DNA of 35,426 nt from Collinsella sp. (GTDB lineage Bacteria; Actinomycetota; Coriobacteriia; Coriobacteriales; Coriobacteriaceae): NCBI GenBank assembly GCA_019414025.1, contig DXMU01000033.1:1-35426 (forward strand), given 5' to 3'. The notes under the pieces were generated by a model. It saw only the letters and a list, made by a program, of their open reading frames with translations, was not told where the DNA came from and searched no databases. Numbering within the stretch: the first letter of the stretch is position 1; each line of letters begins with the position of its first letter. A program made the translations under genes and the position numbers. Positions 1 to 8,083 of this stretch are shown here, piece after piece.

Positions 1-9
1 CGTTTGTCT

Positions 10-54
10 CCACCCGCGTAGCGGGTGGTTTAAAGCTGGCCGCTGCGCGGCCAG
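10..54. repeat. pair of GC-rich hairpins at window edge
   Basis: There are two adjacent perfect hairpins. CCACCCGC (10-17) pairs with GCGGGTGG (21-28) around a GTA loop, and CTGGCCGC (36-43) pairs with GCGGCCAG (47-54) around a TGC loop. A TTTAAAG spacer separates them. Neither is followed by a T tract, so they are not ordinary terminators. Paired short hairpins of this shape resemble REP-like units or the ends of IS200/IS605-type elements, but no transposase is visible and the element is cut by the window edge. Identity is uncertain. Confidence 0.5.
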
Positions 55-72
55 CGGACTAAAGTCTTGAAC

Positions 73-103
73 AAAAAGGGTCCCGCACTTGCGGGACCCT
101 TTT
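73..103. terminator. bidirectional terminator after secG
   Basis: GGGTCCCGC (78-86) pairs with GCGGGACCC (91-99) around an ACTT loop. An A run precedes it (73-77, read as T5 on the minus strand) and TTTT follows it (100-103). It lies 23 bases beyond the secG stop, so it terminates secG on the minus strand and could also serve a plus-strand unit entering from the left. Confidence 0.9.
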
Positions 104-125
104 CAAGTATTTATGCGGCTCGTGA

Positions 126-380
126 TTAGTAGCCCACGATGCCCTGCGGGAAGAAGAACATGCACAGCACGACGCACACGGCAAACACGACAGCCATGAT
201 GACGGTCAGGCGGTCAAGGTTCTGCTCCATAACGCCCGTGGCAGAGCTGGAGTTATACAGCGAGCTGGCAATCATATCCGAAACGCCGGTACCCTTACCG
301 GAATGCATCAGGACGAGAATCGTCAGCGCCACGGCAGAAACAGCCCAAACGACAAACAGAAGAATCTGGAACGGACCCAT
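126..380 (-). CDS. secG: preprotein translocase subunit SecG
   Basis: SecG is the small accessory subunit of the SecYEG channel that assists SecA-driven export. The 84-residue product is of normal family length and has two hydrophobic segments (about residues 5-24 and 58-78). Between them lies a polar loop carrying the family motif LMHSGKGTGVSD, close to the usual QxGKGxGxS pattern. The ATG is preceded by an AAGGAGC ribosome site (387-393, minus strand). It lies downstream of the glycolytic genes, as in many actinobacteria and Firmicutes. The gpmI terminator (485-519) separates the two, so a separate promoter in the roughly 90 bases upstream is expected; I could not identify a convincing one. 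Confidence 0.95.
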   Translation of the reverse strand: MGPFQILLFVVWAVSAVALTILVLMHSGKGTGVSDMIASSLYNSSSATGVMEQNLDRLTVIMAVVFAVCVVLCMFFFPQGIVGY

Positions 381-484
381 AGATAAGCTCCTTAATAGAA
401 CAGTTCAAACTCCAGTACTGTACCACAATCCCCCGCTCTCCCCTATCTGCCACTCAAGGACGGGGTGGAAATGGCAGAAATACC

Positions 485-519
485 AAAAAGGGGGTTGTCC
501 GGTTGTGGACAACCCCCTT
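485..519 (-). terminator. intrinsic terminator of pgk-tpiA-gpmI unit
   Basis: An 11-bp perfect GC-rich stem is present (490-500 with 507-517, loop GGTTGT), extended by AA/TT. On the minus strand it runs into T5 (complement of A485-A489). It lies 25 bases beyond the gpmI stop. Confidence 0.92.
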
Positions 520-544
520 GCTAGAAAACGGTATTTGTTTTCTA

Positions 545-2098
545 TTAGGCCTCGGTAGCGAGCACGCGGCCCGTCATCTCGGCGGAAGGCTCAATACCAG
601 CCATGGTGAGCATGGTCGGAGCGATATCGGAAAGACGGCCGTCCTCGATACCGGTGAGCTTGGCCTTCTCATCAACGATGATGAACGGCACGCGGTTGGT
701 GGTGTGAGCCGTAAACGGATGCTTGGAGCCGTCGGAAGCAACGTCAAACATGTGATCGGCGTTGCCGTGGTCGGCGGTAATCAGTGCAAAGCCGCCCTTG
801 GCGAGAATCGCCGGGACAACCTTGGACAGGGCATCGTCAACAGCCTCAACGGCCTTAACGGCAGCGTCGAAGACACCGGTGTGACCAACCATGTCGCAGT
901 TCGCGAAGTTCACGATGTAGAAATCAGCGCGATCCTCGTTGATGGCGGCGACGAGCTTCTCGGTAACCTCGGGAGCGCTCATCTCGGGCTGCAGATCGTA
1001 GGTAGCAACCTTGGGGGAAGCGACGAGCACGCGCTCCTCGCCCTCCTTGGGCTCCTCGATGCCACCGTTGAGGAAGAACGTCACGTGGGCGTACTTCTCG
1101 GTCTCGGCGGTGTGCAGCTGCTTCAGGCCATTGGCGGCGATAACGTCGGCCAGGACGTTCTCGGGGAACGTCTTGGGGAAGGCGACCTCGACATCAAACG
1201 TCGGATCATACTCGGTCATCGTCACAAAGTGCGAAAGCTTGATCTGCTCGCGCTCAAAGCCGTCGAACTCCTTGTCCGTGAACACGCGGGTCATCTGACG
1301 AGCGCGGTCGGGACGGAAGTTGAAGAAGATGGCCGCGTCGCCCTCGTGAATGCCCTCGTTGTGGGCAGCGAAGGGCTCGACGAACTCGTCGCCGCGCGGG
1401 TCCTTCTCGTAGTAGGCCTTGATACCGGCAACGGGGTCGGTATCAGCATCGGACGCGTTGACCATGACGTCGTAGGCGCGCTGGATGCGCTCCCAACGAT
1501 TATCGCGGTCCATGGCCCAATAACGGCCCGAGACGGTGGCAACGCGAGCGTCGCAACCGGTCTCCTCGGAGATCTTAGCCAGGAAGGCGCAGAACTCACT
1601 CATGTAGCCGGCACCGGACTGCGGGTCAACGTCGCGGCCATCCATGAAGGCGTGGACGCGAACGGTCTTGACACCGTGCTCGGCAGCCATCTTGACCAGA
1701 GCCTCGACGTGGTTCATGTGGGAGTGAACGCCGCCAGGGCTCATAAGGCCCATGAGGTGGAGAGTCTTGCCGTCAGCCTTGACATCGTCCATGGCCTTGA
1801 CGAAAACCTCGTTCTTGGCGATGGAGCCGTCCTTGATGGCATTGTTGATGCGCGAAAGCTCCTGGAACACGATGCGACCGGCACCGATGTTGAGGTGACC
1901 CACCTCGGAGTTGCCCATCTGGCCGTCGGGAAGGCCCACGTCCTCGCCCGAAGCACCGAGCGTGGTGTGAGGATACTTCTCGTACAGGCCATCAAGGAAG
2001 GGCGTCTTGGCAGCGGCGACGGCGTTCTCGCCATCAGCCGGAGCCAGGCCGCAGCCGTCCATGATAATCAGGAGTGCAGGAAGATGACGTTGTGCCAT
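545..2098 (-). CDS. gpmI: 2,3-bisphosphoglycerate-independent phosphoglycerate mutase
   Basis: GpmI interconverts 3- and 2-phosphoglycerate in glycolysis through a phosphoserine intermediate, with two Mn ions and no 2,3-BPG cofactor. The 517-residue length is typical. Visible active-site elements of the alkaline-phosphatase fold are Asp14 in IMDGCG and the phosphorylated Ser64 in MGNSEVGHLNIGAGR. The HAFMDGRDVDP substrate-site motif, Asp443/His444/His449 in ADHGNADHM and His465 in FTAH are also present. The start lies 5 bases past the tpiA stop, so the two genes are probably translated from one message. It closes the pgk-tpiA-gpmI run and is followed by a terminator. Confidence 0.97.
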   Translation of the reverse strand: MAQRHLPALLIIMDGCGLAPADGENAVAAAKTPFLDGLYEKYPHTTLGASGEDVGLPDGQMGNSEVGHLNIGAGRIVFQELSRINNAIKDGSIAKNEVFVKAMDDVKADGKTLHLMGLMSPGGVHSHMNHVEALVKMAAEHGVKTVRVHAFMDGRDVDPQSGAGYMSEFCAFLAKISEETGCDARVATVSGRYWAMDRDNRWERIQRAYDVMVNASDADTDPVAGIKAYYEKDPRGDEFVEPFAAHNEGIHEGDAAIFFNFRPDRARQMTRVFTDKEFDGFEREQIKLSHFVTMTEYDPTFDVEVAFPKTFPENVLADVIAANGLKQLHTAETEKYAHVTFFLNGGIEEPKEGEERVLVASPKVATYDLQPEMSAPEVTEKLVAAINEDRADFYIVNFANCDMVGHTGVFDAAVKAVEAVDDALSKVVPAILAKGGFALITADHGNADHMFDVASDGSKHPFTAHTTNRVPFIIVDEKAKLTGIEDGRLSDIAPTMLTMAGIEPSAEMTGRVLATEA

Positions 2099-2103
2099 AT
2101 GTC

Positions 2104-2871
2104 CTACTCGCCTGCCTTGACGACCATAGAGGCGAAGTCGGCAGCCTTGAGCGAAGCGCCGCCCACGAGGGCGCCGTCAACGTCGGGCTTGGCGACGAGC
2201 TCGGCGATGTTACCGGGCTTGGCGGAACCACCGTAGAGAACGCGGATGCCGTTGGCGAGCTCCTCGCCGAACATCTCCTTGAGGGTCTCACGGATAGCGC
2301 CGCAGACCTCCTGAGCATCCTCGGCGGTAGCGGTCTTGCCGGTGCCGATGGCCCAGATGGGCTCATAGGCGACGACGACCTGCTTGGGGCAGGTGATCTC
2401 AAGACCAGCAAGGCCAGCCTTGACCTGGTTCACGACGTGCTCGACATAGGTGCCGGCCTCGCGGACCTCAAGGGACTCGCCGCAGCAGAAGACGGGAACA
2501 AGGCCGGCGGCAACGAGAGCCTTGGCCTTCTTGTTCTGGTCCTCGTCGGTCTCGTGGAAGTAGTCGCGACGCTCGGAGTGACCGATGATGCAGTAGGTGC
2601 AGCCAGCGGACTTGAGCATGTCGCAAGAGGACTCACCCGTGAAGGCACCCTTGGCCTCCCAGTACACGTTCTGTGCACCGAGGGCGATGGGGGCAGCCTG
2701 AATACGGTCATGAACCGTGGTGATGTCGATGGTCGGAGGGCAGACGAGCACCTCGACGCCGGCCGGAACCTCGGGCAGAGCCTGAGCCAGCTCGTCGGCG
2801 AGCTTGGCGGCCTCGGCGACGTCGTTGTTCATCTTCCAGTTACCAGCGATAAGAAGGGTGCGATTAGGCAT
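2104..2871 (-). CDS. tpiA: triosephosphate isomerase
   Basis: TpiA interconverts dihydroxyacetone phosphate and glyceraldehyde-3-phosphate. The protein has 255 residues, a normal length. Asn11 and Lys13 occur in AGNWKMN, the catalytic base-pairing His98 in IIGHSERR, the catalytic Glu170 in AYEPIWAIGTG, and the phosphate-binding YGGS loop follows. An in-frame extension to 2934 was rejected because family homology begins at MPNRTLLIAGNWKMN. The chosen ATG overlaps the pgk stop by 8 bases (ATGCCTAA), which points to translational coupling. Confidence 0.97.
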   Translation of the reverse strand: MPNRTLLIAGNWKMNNDVAEAAKLADELAQALPEVPAGVEVLVCPPTIDITTVHDRIQAAPIALGAQNVYWEAKGAFTGESSCDMLKSAGCTYCIIGHSERRDYFHETDEDQNKKAKALVAAGLVPVFCCGESLEVREAGTYVEHVVNQVKAGLAGLEITCPKQVVVAYEPIWAIGTGKTATAEDAQEVCGAIRETLKEMFGEELANGIRVLYGGSAKPGNIAELVAKPDVDGALVGGASLKAADFASMVVKAGE

Positions 2872-4054
2872 CGAGAAGCGCCTCCACTCCGGGCAGGGCC
2901 TTACCCTCGACGAGCTCCATGGAAGCGCCACCACCGGTGGAGATCCAGCTCATCTTGTCGGCCAGGTTGAACTTGTTGACAGCTGCGACAGAGTCGCCAC
3001 CGCCGATGATCGAGGTGCAGTCGGCCTCGGCGACAGCCTCGGCGATAGCCTGGGTGCCGTGAGCGAAGTTGTCGAACTCGAAGACGCCCATGGGACCATT
3101 CCAGAACACAGTCTTGGCGCCCTTGACGGCCTCGGCGTAAAGCTCCTCGGTCTTGGGGCCGATGTCCATACCCTCACGATCGTCGGGGATAGCGTCGGAA
3201 GCGACAACCTCGGGGACAGCGTCCTCGCCAAAGTGATCGGCAACGCGGTTGTCGATGGGGAGCAGGATCTTGACGCCCTTCTCCTCGGCCTTCTTGAGCA
3301 TCTCGCCAGCGCGCTCGACCCAGTCCTCTTCCTTGAGGGACTGACCGACGGACAGGCCCTGAGCCAGGAAGAAGGTGTAGGCCATACCGCCACCGATGAT
3401 CAGGGTGTCAGCAGAGTCGATGAGGTGATCGAGAACGCCGATCTTGGAGGAAACCTTGGAACCGCCGACGATGGCGACGAAGGGGCGCTCGGGCTCGGCG
3501 AAGATGCCGGTCAGCGTGTCGACCTCCTTCTCGAGCAGGAAGCCGGCGACGGCAGGCAGGTAAGCGGCGGGGCCCACGACGGAACCCTGGGCGCGGTGAG
3601 CGGTGCCGAAGGCATCGAGAACGAAGACGTCACCATAGGAAGCGAGCTTCTTGGCGATCTCGGGATCGTTCTTCTTCTCACGCTTATCGAAGCGGACGTT
3701 CTCGAGAACGAGAACCTTGCCCGGCTCGACGGCGGCGACAGCCTCGGCAGCCTTCTCGCCGTAGGTGTCGGCAACAAAGGCAACGTCAAGACCAGAGAGC
3801 TCGGCGAGCTTCTTGGCGACGGGCTCGAGGGACAGCTCGGGCTGGAAGCCGGTGCCATCGGGACGGCCGAGGTGGCTCATGAGGATGACGCGAGCATTGT
3901 GCTCAACGAGATAGTTGATGGTGGGCAGGGCAGCCTTGATACGGGTGGTGTCGCCAACGACGCCATCCTTGATAGGCACGTTAAAGTCAACGCGGACGAG
4001 AACGCGCTTGCCGTCGACATCGATGTCGCGGACGGTCTTCTTGGTAAAGGCCAT
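2864..4054 (-). CDS. pgk: phosphoglycerate kinase
   Basis: Pgk transfers the acyl phosphate of 1,3-bisphosphoglycerate to ADP. The product has 396 residues. Recognisable elements in order are RVDFNVP near the N terminus, SHLGRPDG, LENVRF, GGSKVSSKIGVL, GGGMAYTFF, WNGPMGVFE and the C-terminal nucleotide loop GGGDSVAA with STGGGAS. An upstream in-frame ATG would add 12 unrelated residues. The start at 4054 was chosen because it matches the family N terminus and has a GAAAGGTAG ribosome site at good spacing. A terminator separates it from gap, so pgk needs read-through or its own promoter. A TATAAG box next to that hairpin is a weak candidate. Confidence 0.97.
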   Translation of the reverse strand: MAFTKKTVRDIDVDGKRVLVRVDFNVPIKDGVVGDTTRIKAALPTINYLVEHNARVILMSHLGRPDGTGFQPELSLEPVAKKLAELSGLDVAFVADTYGEKAAEAVAAVEPGKVLVLENVRFDKREKKNDPEIAKKLASYGDVFVLDAFGTAHRAQGSVVGPAAYLPAVAGFLLEKEVDTLTGIFAEPERPFVAIVGGSKVSSKIGVLDHLIDSADTLIIGGGMAYTFFLAQGLSVGQSLKEEDWVERAGEMLKKAEEKGVKILLPIDNRVADHFGEDAVPEVVASDAIPDDREGMDIGPKTEELYAEAVKGAKTVFWNGPMGVFEFDNFAHGTQAIAEAVAEADCTSIIGGGDSVAAVNKFNLADKMSWISTGGGASMELVEGKALPGVEALLDA

Positions 4055-4110
4055 GTTTGCTTCTACCTTTCGTACGTGTCTGCCTCCCATTACGGCAGAC
4101 GATTTCTTAT

Positions 4111-4157
4111 AAAAAGGGCGCGACCCTAGGGTGTAAGCCCTATAAGGCCGCGCCCTT
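4111..4157 (-). terminator. terminator between gap and pgk
   Basis: AAGGGCGCG (4114-4122) pairs with CGCGCCCTT (4149-4157). The inside of the hairpin forms a second stem, TAGGG (4127-4131) with CCCTA (4138-4142). On the minus strand it leads into T5. It lies 38 bases beyond the gap stop and would make gap partly or wholly separate from pgk-tpiA-gpmI. Confidence 0.82.
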
Positions 4158-4194
4158 CTTTAGACGCTCAACGAGCTATTCGCTAAAAGCTAAA

Positions 4195-5220
4195 TTAAGC
4201 AACGAACTTCTCGAAGTACTTGATGGTGCGGACCATCTGAGAGGTGTAGGAGTTCTCGTTGTCGTACCAAGAGGTGACCTGAACGAGGGTCTGGCCGTTG
4301 CCGAGGTCAGAGCACATGGTCTGAGTGGCGTCGAAGATGGAGCCGTGGGTCTCGCCGATGATGTCGGTGGAGACGATGTCGTCCTCGTTGTAACCGAAGG
4401 TCTCGGAGATGGTGGCAGCGTAGGCCTTCATAGCAGCGTTGACCTCGTCGACGGTGACCTTCTTGTCAACGACAGCGTAGAGGTTGGTGATGGAGCCGGT
4501 CGGCGTCGGGACGCGCTGGGCGGCACCGATGAGCTTACCGTTGAGCTCGGGGAGAACCAGGCCGATAGCCTTGGCGGCACCGGTGGTGTTGGGGACGATG
4601 TTGACGGCGCAGGCGCGGCTACGACGCTTGTTGCCCTTGCGCTGCGGGCCGTCGAGCGGCATCTGGTCGCCAGTCCAAGCGTGAATGGTGGTCATGATGC
4701 CGGACACGATGGGAGCGAAGTCGTTCAGACCCTTGGCCATCGGGGCGAGGCAGTTGGTGGTGCAGGAAGCAGCGGAGATGATGTTGTCCTCAGCGGTCAG
4801 CGTCTCATGGTTGACGTTGTACACGATGGTGGGCAGATCGCTGCCAGCCGGAGCGGAGATGACGACCTTCTTGGCGCCAGCGTTGATGTGGGCCTGAGCC
4901 TTAGCCTTGCTGGTGTAGAAGCCGGTGCACTCGAGAACGACGTCGACGTCGAGGTCGCCCCAAGGCAGGTTGTTGGCGTCGGCCTCCTTGTAGATCTTGA
5001 TCTCCTTGCCGTCAACGGTGATGGAATCCTCGCCAGCAACGACCTCGTGATCGCGAGCGTAGTTGCCCTGCGTGGAGTCGTACTTCAGCAGGTAAGCGAG
5101 CATATCGGGAGAGGTGAGGTCGTTGATAGCGACGATCTCGGAGCCCTCATGACCGAACATCTGACGGAAAGCCAGACGACCGATGCGACCGAAGCCGTTA
5201 ATAGCAACCTTTACTGCCAT
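4195..5220 (-). CDS. gap: glyceraldehyde-3-phosphate dehydrogenase
   Basis: Gap oxidises and phosphorylates glyceraldehyde-3-phosphate to 1,3-bisphosphoglycerate. The product has 341 residues. The Rossmann motif INGFGRIGR is at residues 7-15, Asp34 (AINDLT) indicates NAD preference, the catalytic Cys153 sits in SCTTNCLAP, and His180 is in TTIHAWTGDQ. The start was set at MAVKVAINGFG, preceded by AAAGGAG at ideal spacing; the longer reading to 5322 has no family similarity. It is followed by its own terminator. Upstream is an AT-rich gap with a TATATT box and an imperfect palindrome. Confidence 0.97.
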   Translation of the reverse strand: MAVKVAINGFGRIGRLAFRQMFGHEGSEIVAINDLTSPDMLAYLLKYDSTQGNYARDHEVVAGEDSITVDGKEIKIYKEADANNLPWGDLDVDVVLECTGFYTSKAKAQAHINAGAKKVVISAPAGSDLPTIVYNVNHETLTAEDNIISAASCTTNCLAPMAKGLNDFAPIVSGIMTTIHAWTGDQMPLDGPQRKGNKRRSRACAVNIVPNTTGAAKAIGLVLPELNGKLIGAAQRVPTPTGSITNLYAVVDKKVTVDEVNAAMKAYAATISETFGYNEDDIVSTDIIGETHGSIFDATQTMCSDLGNGQTLVQVTSWYDNENSYTSQMVRTIKYFEKFVA

Positions 5221-5292
5221 TGTGTCTCCTTTCGTAAGGCCCCCGCGAGCTACAGCGCCCGCCGTTGAGGCCCACAAACTAACCACTCGCCT

Positions 5293-5338
5293 AATATACC
5301 TTTTTTTTGACTTGAATTTCACGAGAATGCTCGAAATT
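5293..5338 (-). promoter_or_regulatory. probable gap promoter and imperfect palindrome
   Basis: On the minus strand a TATATT box lies at 5298-5293, placing a start near 5286 and a leader of about 66 bases before gap. Just upstream, covering the expected -35 position, AATTTCACGAG (5315-5325) and CTCGAAATT (5330-5338) form a dyad with a two-base bulge. This could be an operator. The -35 match itself is poor, so this is a tentative call. Confidence 0.4.
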
Positions 5339-5413
5339 GAAAATCAAATTTGCGTTAAAACGCTTTAAAGAATAAAATAGCAGCTAAATCCGTATATAAG
5401 TCGATACTTTAAC

Positions 5414-6343
5414 CTACCTGTTTGCTTCAATGAGCTTTTCAAGCCGTAAAACACGATGGTAGAGGGCCGACTTCGACAAGGGAGGGTCAGCCATCTCCCC
5501 TAAATCACGCAGCGAAAGATCGGGATAGCGCTCGCGCAGGTCGCAAAAGACCGCCAAGGCATCCGGAAGCGCATCGCGAAGGCCTCGCTGCTCGAGCTCA
5601 TCGATAAGCGCAAGCTGATGCTGGGCGGCACCCGCACTTCTGGTCTGGTTGGCGAGCTCGGCGTTCACGCGACGGTTTACATCGTTCTTAACCAACTTGA
5701 CCGCGCGCGCCTCCTCAATCTCGGCAACGCTGCGCTTGGCGCCAATCAGCTTTAATAGATGCTCGATTTCCTCGGCGCTCTTAATGTACACGGCATATGA
5801 CCCCCGCCGTGCATTAACACGAGCATGGACCCCAATCTGCTCCAACAGATCGCAAAGCCCCTTGGCATATTGCTCGCCCTGCACAGCGATCTCCAAATGA
5901 AAATCGCCGCGTGGATCGGCCACGAAGCCGCCCGCGATGAGCGCGCCGCGGATATAGGCAAGTCTACAGCAAGGACGGGCAACGATATGTCGGGGTACGC
6001 CGGCGACAAGTCCTCCCCTACGGTCGAGGATACCCAGCAGAACCAAGGCCTTATCCAGGTCTGGCTGATCAGGCAAGGTGATGAGGTAGTTTCGAACCTT
6101 ATGCAAGACAGATTTACGGACGGTGAGCTCCGTTTTGAGCTTAAGGATACGATGCGTCAGCGTGATCATCGTGCGCGCGACGGCTCCCGTCTCAGTCGCA
6201 ACCGTCAAACGATACCGCCCAGAGCCGGTAAGCGAGAGCGTACCGCTCACGCGCGTGAGGGCGGCAAGCGTCGACAAGTCGCAGTATTCACATTCGGGTT
6301 CACAGCGCGCGAGCTCGTCACGCACCTCGGCGGTAAACGACAT
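5414..6343 (-). CDS. whiA: sporulation/cell-division regulator WhiA
   Basis: WhiA is a DNA-binding protein conserved in Gram-positives; in Streptomyces it activates sporulation-septation genes and in Bacillus it influences division. The 309-residue protein starts with the usual MSFTAEVRDEL. It has the degenerate LAGLIDADG-homing-endonuclease-like domain (RGALIAGGFVADPRGDFHLEI, about 132-152). The conserved KNDVNRRVNAELAN stretch follows, and the C-terminal helix-turn-helix is LSLRDLGEMADPPLSKSALYHRV. It begins 6 bases after rapZ, so the two are co-transcribed. No clear terminator follows before the gap promoter. Confidence 0.96.
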   Translation of the reverse strand: MSFTAEVRDELARCEPECEYCDLSTLAALTRVSGTLSLTGSGRYRLTVATETGAVARTMITLTHRILKLKTELTVRKSVLHKVRNYLITLPDQPDLDKALVLLGILDRRGGLVAGVPRHIVARPCCRLAYIRGALIAGGFVADPRGDFHLEIAVQGEQYAKGLCDLLEQIGVHARVNARRGSYAVYIKSAEEIEHLLKLIGAKRSVAEIEEARAVKLVKNDVNRRVNAELANQTRSAGAAQHQLALIDELEQRGLRDALPDALAVFCDLRERYPDLSLRDLGEMADPPLSKSALYHRVLRLEKLIEANR

Positions 6344-6349
6344 GCAGGC

Positions 6350-7252
6350 CTATGCCTTCGCGTTGGCGCGCGACAGGTCGCGGTGGGAGATGCTCACATG
6401 ATACTGAGCGCCTTCCAGGTAACGGGCCGTGGCCTCGGCAATGGCAACGCTGCGGTGCTGGCCGCCCGTGCAGCCGATGGCGATAGAAAGCTGCGGCTTA
6501 CCCTCCGCGATATAGCCCGGCATCACCGTATCGAGCAGCTGTGTCCAAGCCTTCCAAAACTCCTGCGTCTTGGGATGGTCCAGAACAAAATCGGAGACCT
6601 TTTTATCGAGACCGGTCATCGTGCGCATCTCGGGATCGTAGAACGGATTAGGCAGGAAGCGGACGTCGATCATAATGTCCGCTTCGACGGGCATGCCGTG
6701 CTTAAAGCCAAACGAGAACACGTGGACGTCCATGAGCTGCTGGTCGGACAGCTCGGAAAATGCCATACGTAGCTTGTTGCGCAGCGCAGAGGTGCGCAGA
6801 CGGCTCGTGTCGATAATCATATCGGCTCGGTCGCGCACGCCCTGAAGCTGAAGGCGCTCGCGCTGAATGGCATCGGCCGTAGTCTCCCCCGGCTTGGCAA
6901 TGGGATGACGGCGGCGATTTTCGCTGTAGCGACGAATCAACACCTCGTCAGAAGCCTCCAGGAACACGATGTCGCAGCTCATCTCGCGCTCTTCGAGCGC
7001 GGCGACCGCATCGAGCAACTCGTCAAACAGCCCCTGGCTACGCAAATCGCAGGTGACGGCGAGATGCCTGCCCACGCCCGTATTGATGCCGACGAGCTCG
7101 GCAAGCTGGGCGATGAGACGCGGAGGCAGGTTATCGATGCAAAAATAGCCCATGTCCTCGAACACGTGCATGGCCTGTGTGCGGCCCGATCCGGACATTC
7201 CGGTGATGATGACGATATCGGGGATGCGCTCCGAGCGCTCCGCCGCATCCAT
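6350..7252 (-). CDS. rapZ: RNase adapter protein RapZ (YvcJ family P-loop protein)
   Basis: RapZ/YvcJ proteins are nucleotide-binding; in E. coli RapZ tunes glucosamine-6-phosphate synthase through small RNAs and binds GlcN6P. The 300-residue protein has a P-loop GMSGSGRT (18-25) with Arg in place of the usual Walker Lys. This replacement is common in actinobacterial members and is not evidence of decay. The conserved EDMGYFCIDNLPP follows, and the C-terminal domain has FSFGFKHG, DVRFLPNP and GCTGGQHRSV. The start at 7252 was chosen for AAGGGAG at 5-base spacing; upstream ATGs would add 6 or 18 residues. A GlcN6P-sensing protein next to a GlcNAc-6-P-producing operon is suggestive but unproven. 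Confidence 0.95.
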   Translation of the reverse strand: MDAAERSERIPDIVIITGMSGSGRTQAMHVFEDMGYFCIDNLPPRLIAQLAELVGINTGVGRHLAVTCDLRSQGLFDELLDAVAALEEREMSCDIVFLEASDEVLIRRYSENRRRHPIAKPGETTADAIQRERLQLQGVRDRADMIIDTSRLRTSALRNKLRMAFSELSDQQLMDVHVFSFGFKHGMPVEADIMIDVRFLPNPFYDPEMRTMTGLDKKVSDFVLDHPKTQEFWKAWTQLLDTVMPGYIAEGKPQLSIAIGCTGGQHRSVAIAEATARYLEGAQYHVSISHRDLSRANAKA

Positions 7253-7283
7253 GGCATCTCCCTTTTGCATGTGCTGCCTCCCG

Positions 7284-7320
7284 AAAACAAGCGCGGGACC
7301 CAGCAACCCGGATCCCGCGC
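7284..7320 (-). terminator. terminator of nan operon, upstream of rapZ
   Basis: GCGCGGGA (7291-7298) and TCCCGCGC (7313-7320) form an 8-bp perfect GC stem. On the minus strand it is followed by TTGTTTTC. It lies 52 bases after the nanE stop and 39 bases before the rapZ start. If the TATACT box at 7339-7344 is active, this hairpin would also sit in the rapZ leader as a possible attenuator. Confidence 0.8.
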
Positions 7321-7338
7321 GGTCAATTGCCTAAATTG

Positions 7339-7344
7339 AGTATA
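7339..7344 (-). promoter_or_regulatory. candidate rapZ-whiA promoter (-10)
   Basis: A TATACT hexamer occurs on the minus strand inside the nanE-rapZ gap. The corresponding -35 region is GC-rich and matches poorly. The same TATACT hexamer also precedes ybaK and uvrB in this window. Confidence 0.35.
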
Positions 7345-7371
7345 CCGCCCCGAGCGGATACGAGGCCTGTC

Positions 7372-8058
7372 TTACGCCTCAAGCGCAGCCTTGAACCAAC
7401 TCGTAATACTCGTGGGGTGCGTGATGGCGGTGCCGACGACAACGGCCCAGGCGCCAGCATCGATCGCAGCGCGAGCCTCCTCGGGCGTATGCACGCGACC
7501 CTCGCAAATGATGGGAAGGCCGGGGAATTCCTCAGTCGCCTGGCGCAGGAGCGGCAGATCGGGACCGTCGGCCATGGTGCAATCGATAGCGGCAACACCA
7601 TGAGACAGCGTGGTGGACACCAGGTCGAAGCCCATGTCAACAGCACGACGAATATCCTCGATGGTGGCACAGTCGGCCATCAGGAGCACGCCCTCCTCGT
7701 GCAGCGGACGGAAAGTATCCTCGACCGACTTGCCGTCGGGACGCGGACGATCGGTGGCGTCGATCGCCACGATATCGGCACCCGCAGCAACGCAGGCGCG
7801 AGCGTGACGCAGCGTCGGCGTGATGTAAACGCCCTCGTGCCCATCCTTCCACAGGCCGATAACAGGAACCTCACAGCGACCCTTAATGGCGGCAATGTCG
7901 GCAAGGCCCTGGCAGCGAATGGCGGCGGCGCCGCCGAGCTCGCAAGCACGAGACATTTGAGCCATGGTCTCGGGCGTACGAAGCGGCTCGCCCATATACG
8001 CCTGAACGCTCACGACGAGCTTACCCTTCAGGGACTGGATCAAAGGATCAACGGTCAT
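7372..8058 (-). CDS. nanE: N-acetylmannosamine-6-phosphate 2-epimerase
   Basis: NanE converts ManNAc-6-P to GlcNAc-6-P, the last step specific to sialic-acid degradation. The 228-residue TIM-barrel protein has the family signatures SVQAYMGEPL, the catalytic-region Lys71 in IGLWKDGHEGVYITPT, and DATDRPRPDGK. Glu186 in ICEGRVHTPEEA and the phosphate-binding VVVGTAITHP end follow. The start at MTVDPLIQSL is supported by GAGAAAGG upstream; seven further in-frame residues were rejected. It is last in the nan/sat operon, separated from nanK by a large hairpin and followed by a terminator. The product would feed NagA/NagB, which are not in this window. Confidence 0.95.
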   Translation of the reverse strand: MTVDPLIQSLKGKLVVSVQAYMGEPLRTPETMAQMSRACELGGAAAIRCQGLADIAAIKGRCEVPVIGLWKDGHEGVYITPTLRHARACVAAGADIVAIDATDRPRPDGKSVEDTFRPLHEEGVLLMADCATIEDIRRAVDMGFDLVSTTLSHGVAAIDCTMADGPDLPLLRQATEEFPGLPIICEGRVHTPEEARAAIDAGAWAVVVGTAITHPTSITSWFKAALEA

Positions 8059-8083
8059 GTTCGACTCAACCTTTCTCAAAACA

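Noticed and set aside
503..2236. 577-codon plus-strand frame opposite gpmI
   Set aside because: It is a shadow of gpmI; it has no family motif and spans the gpmI terminator.
6350..7252. RapZ considered defective because Walker A Lys is Arg
   Set aside because: Arg at this position is common in actinobacterial RapZ/YvcJ proteins, and all other motifs are intact.
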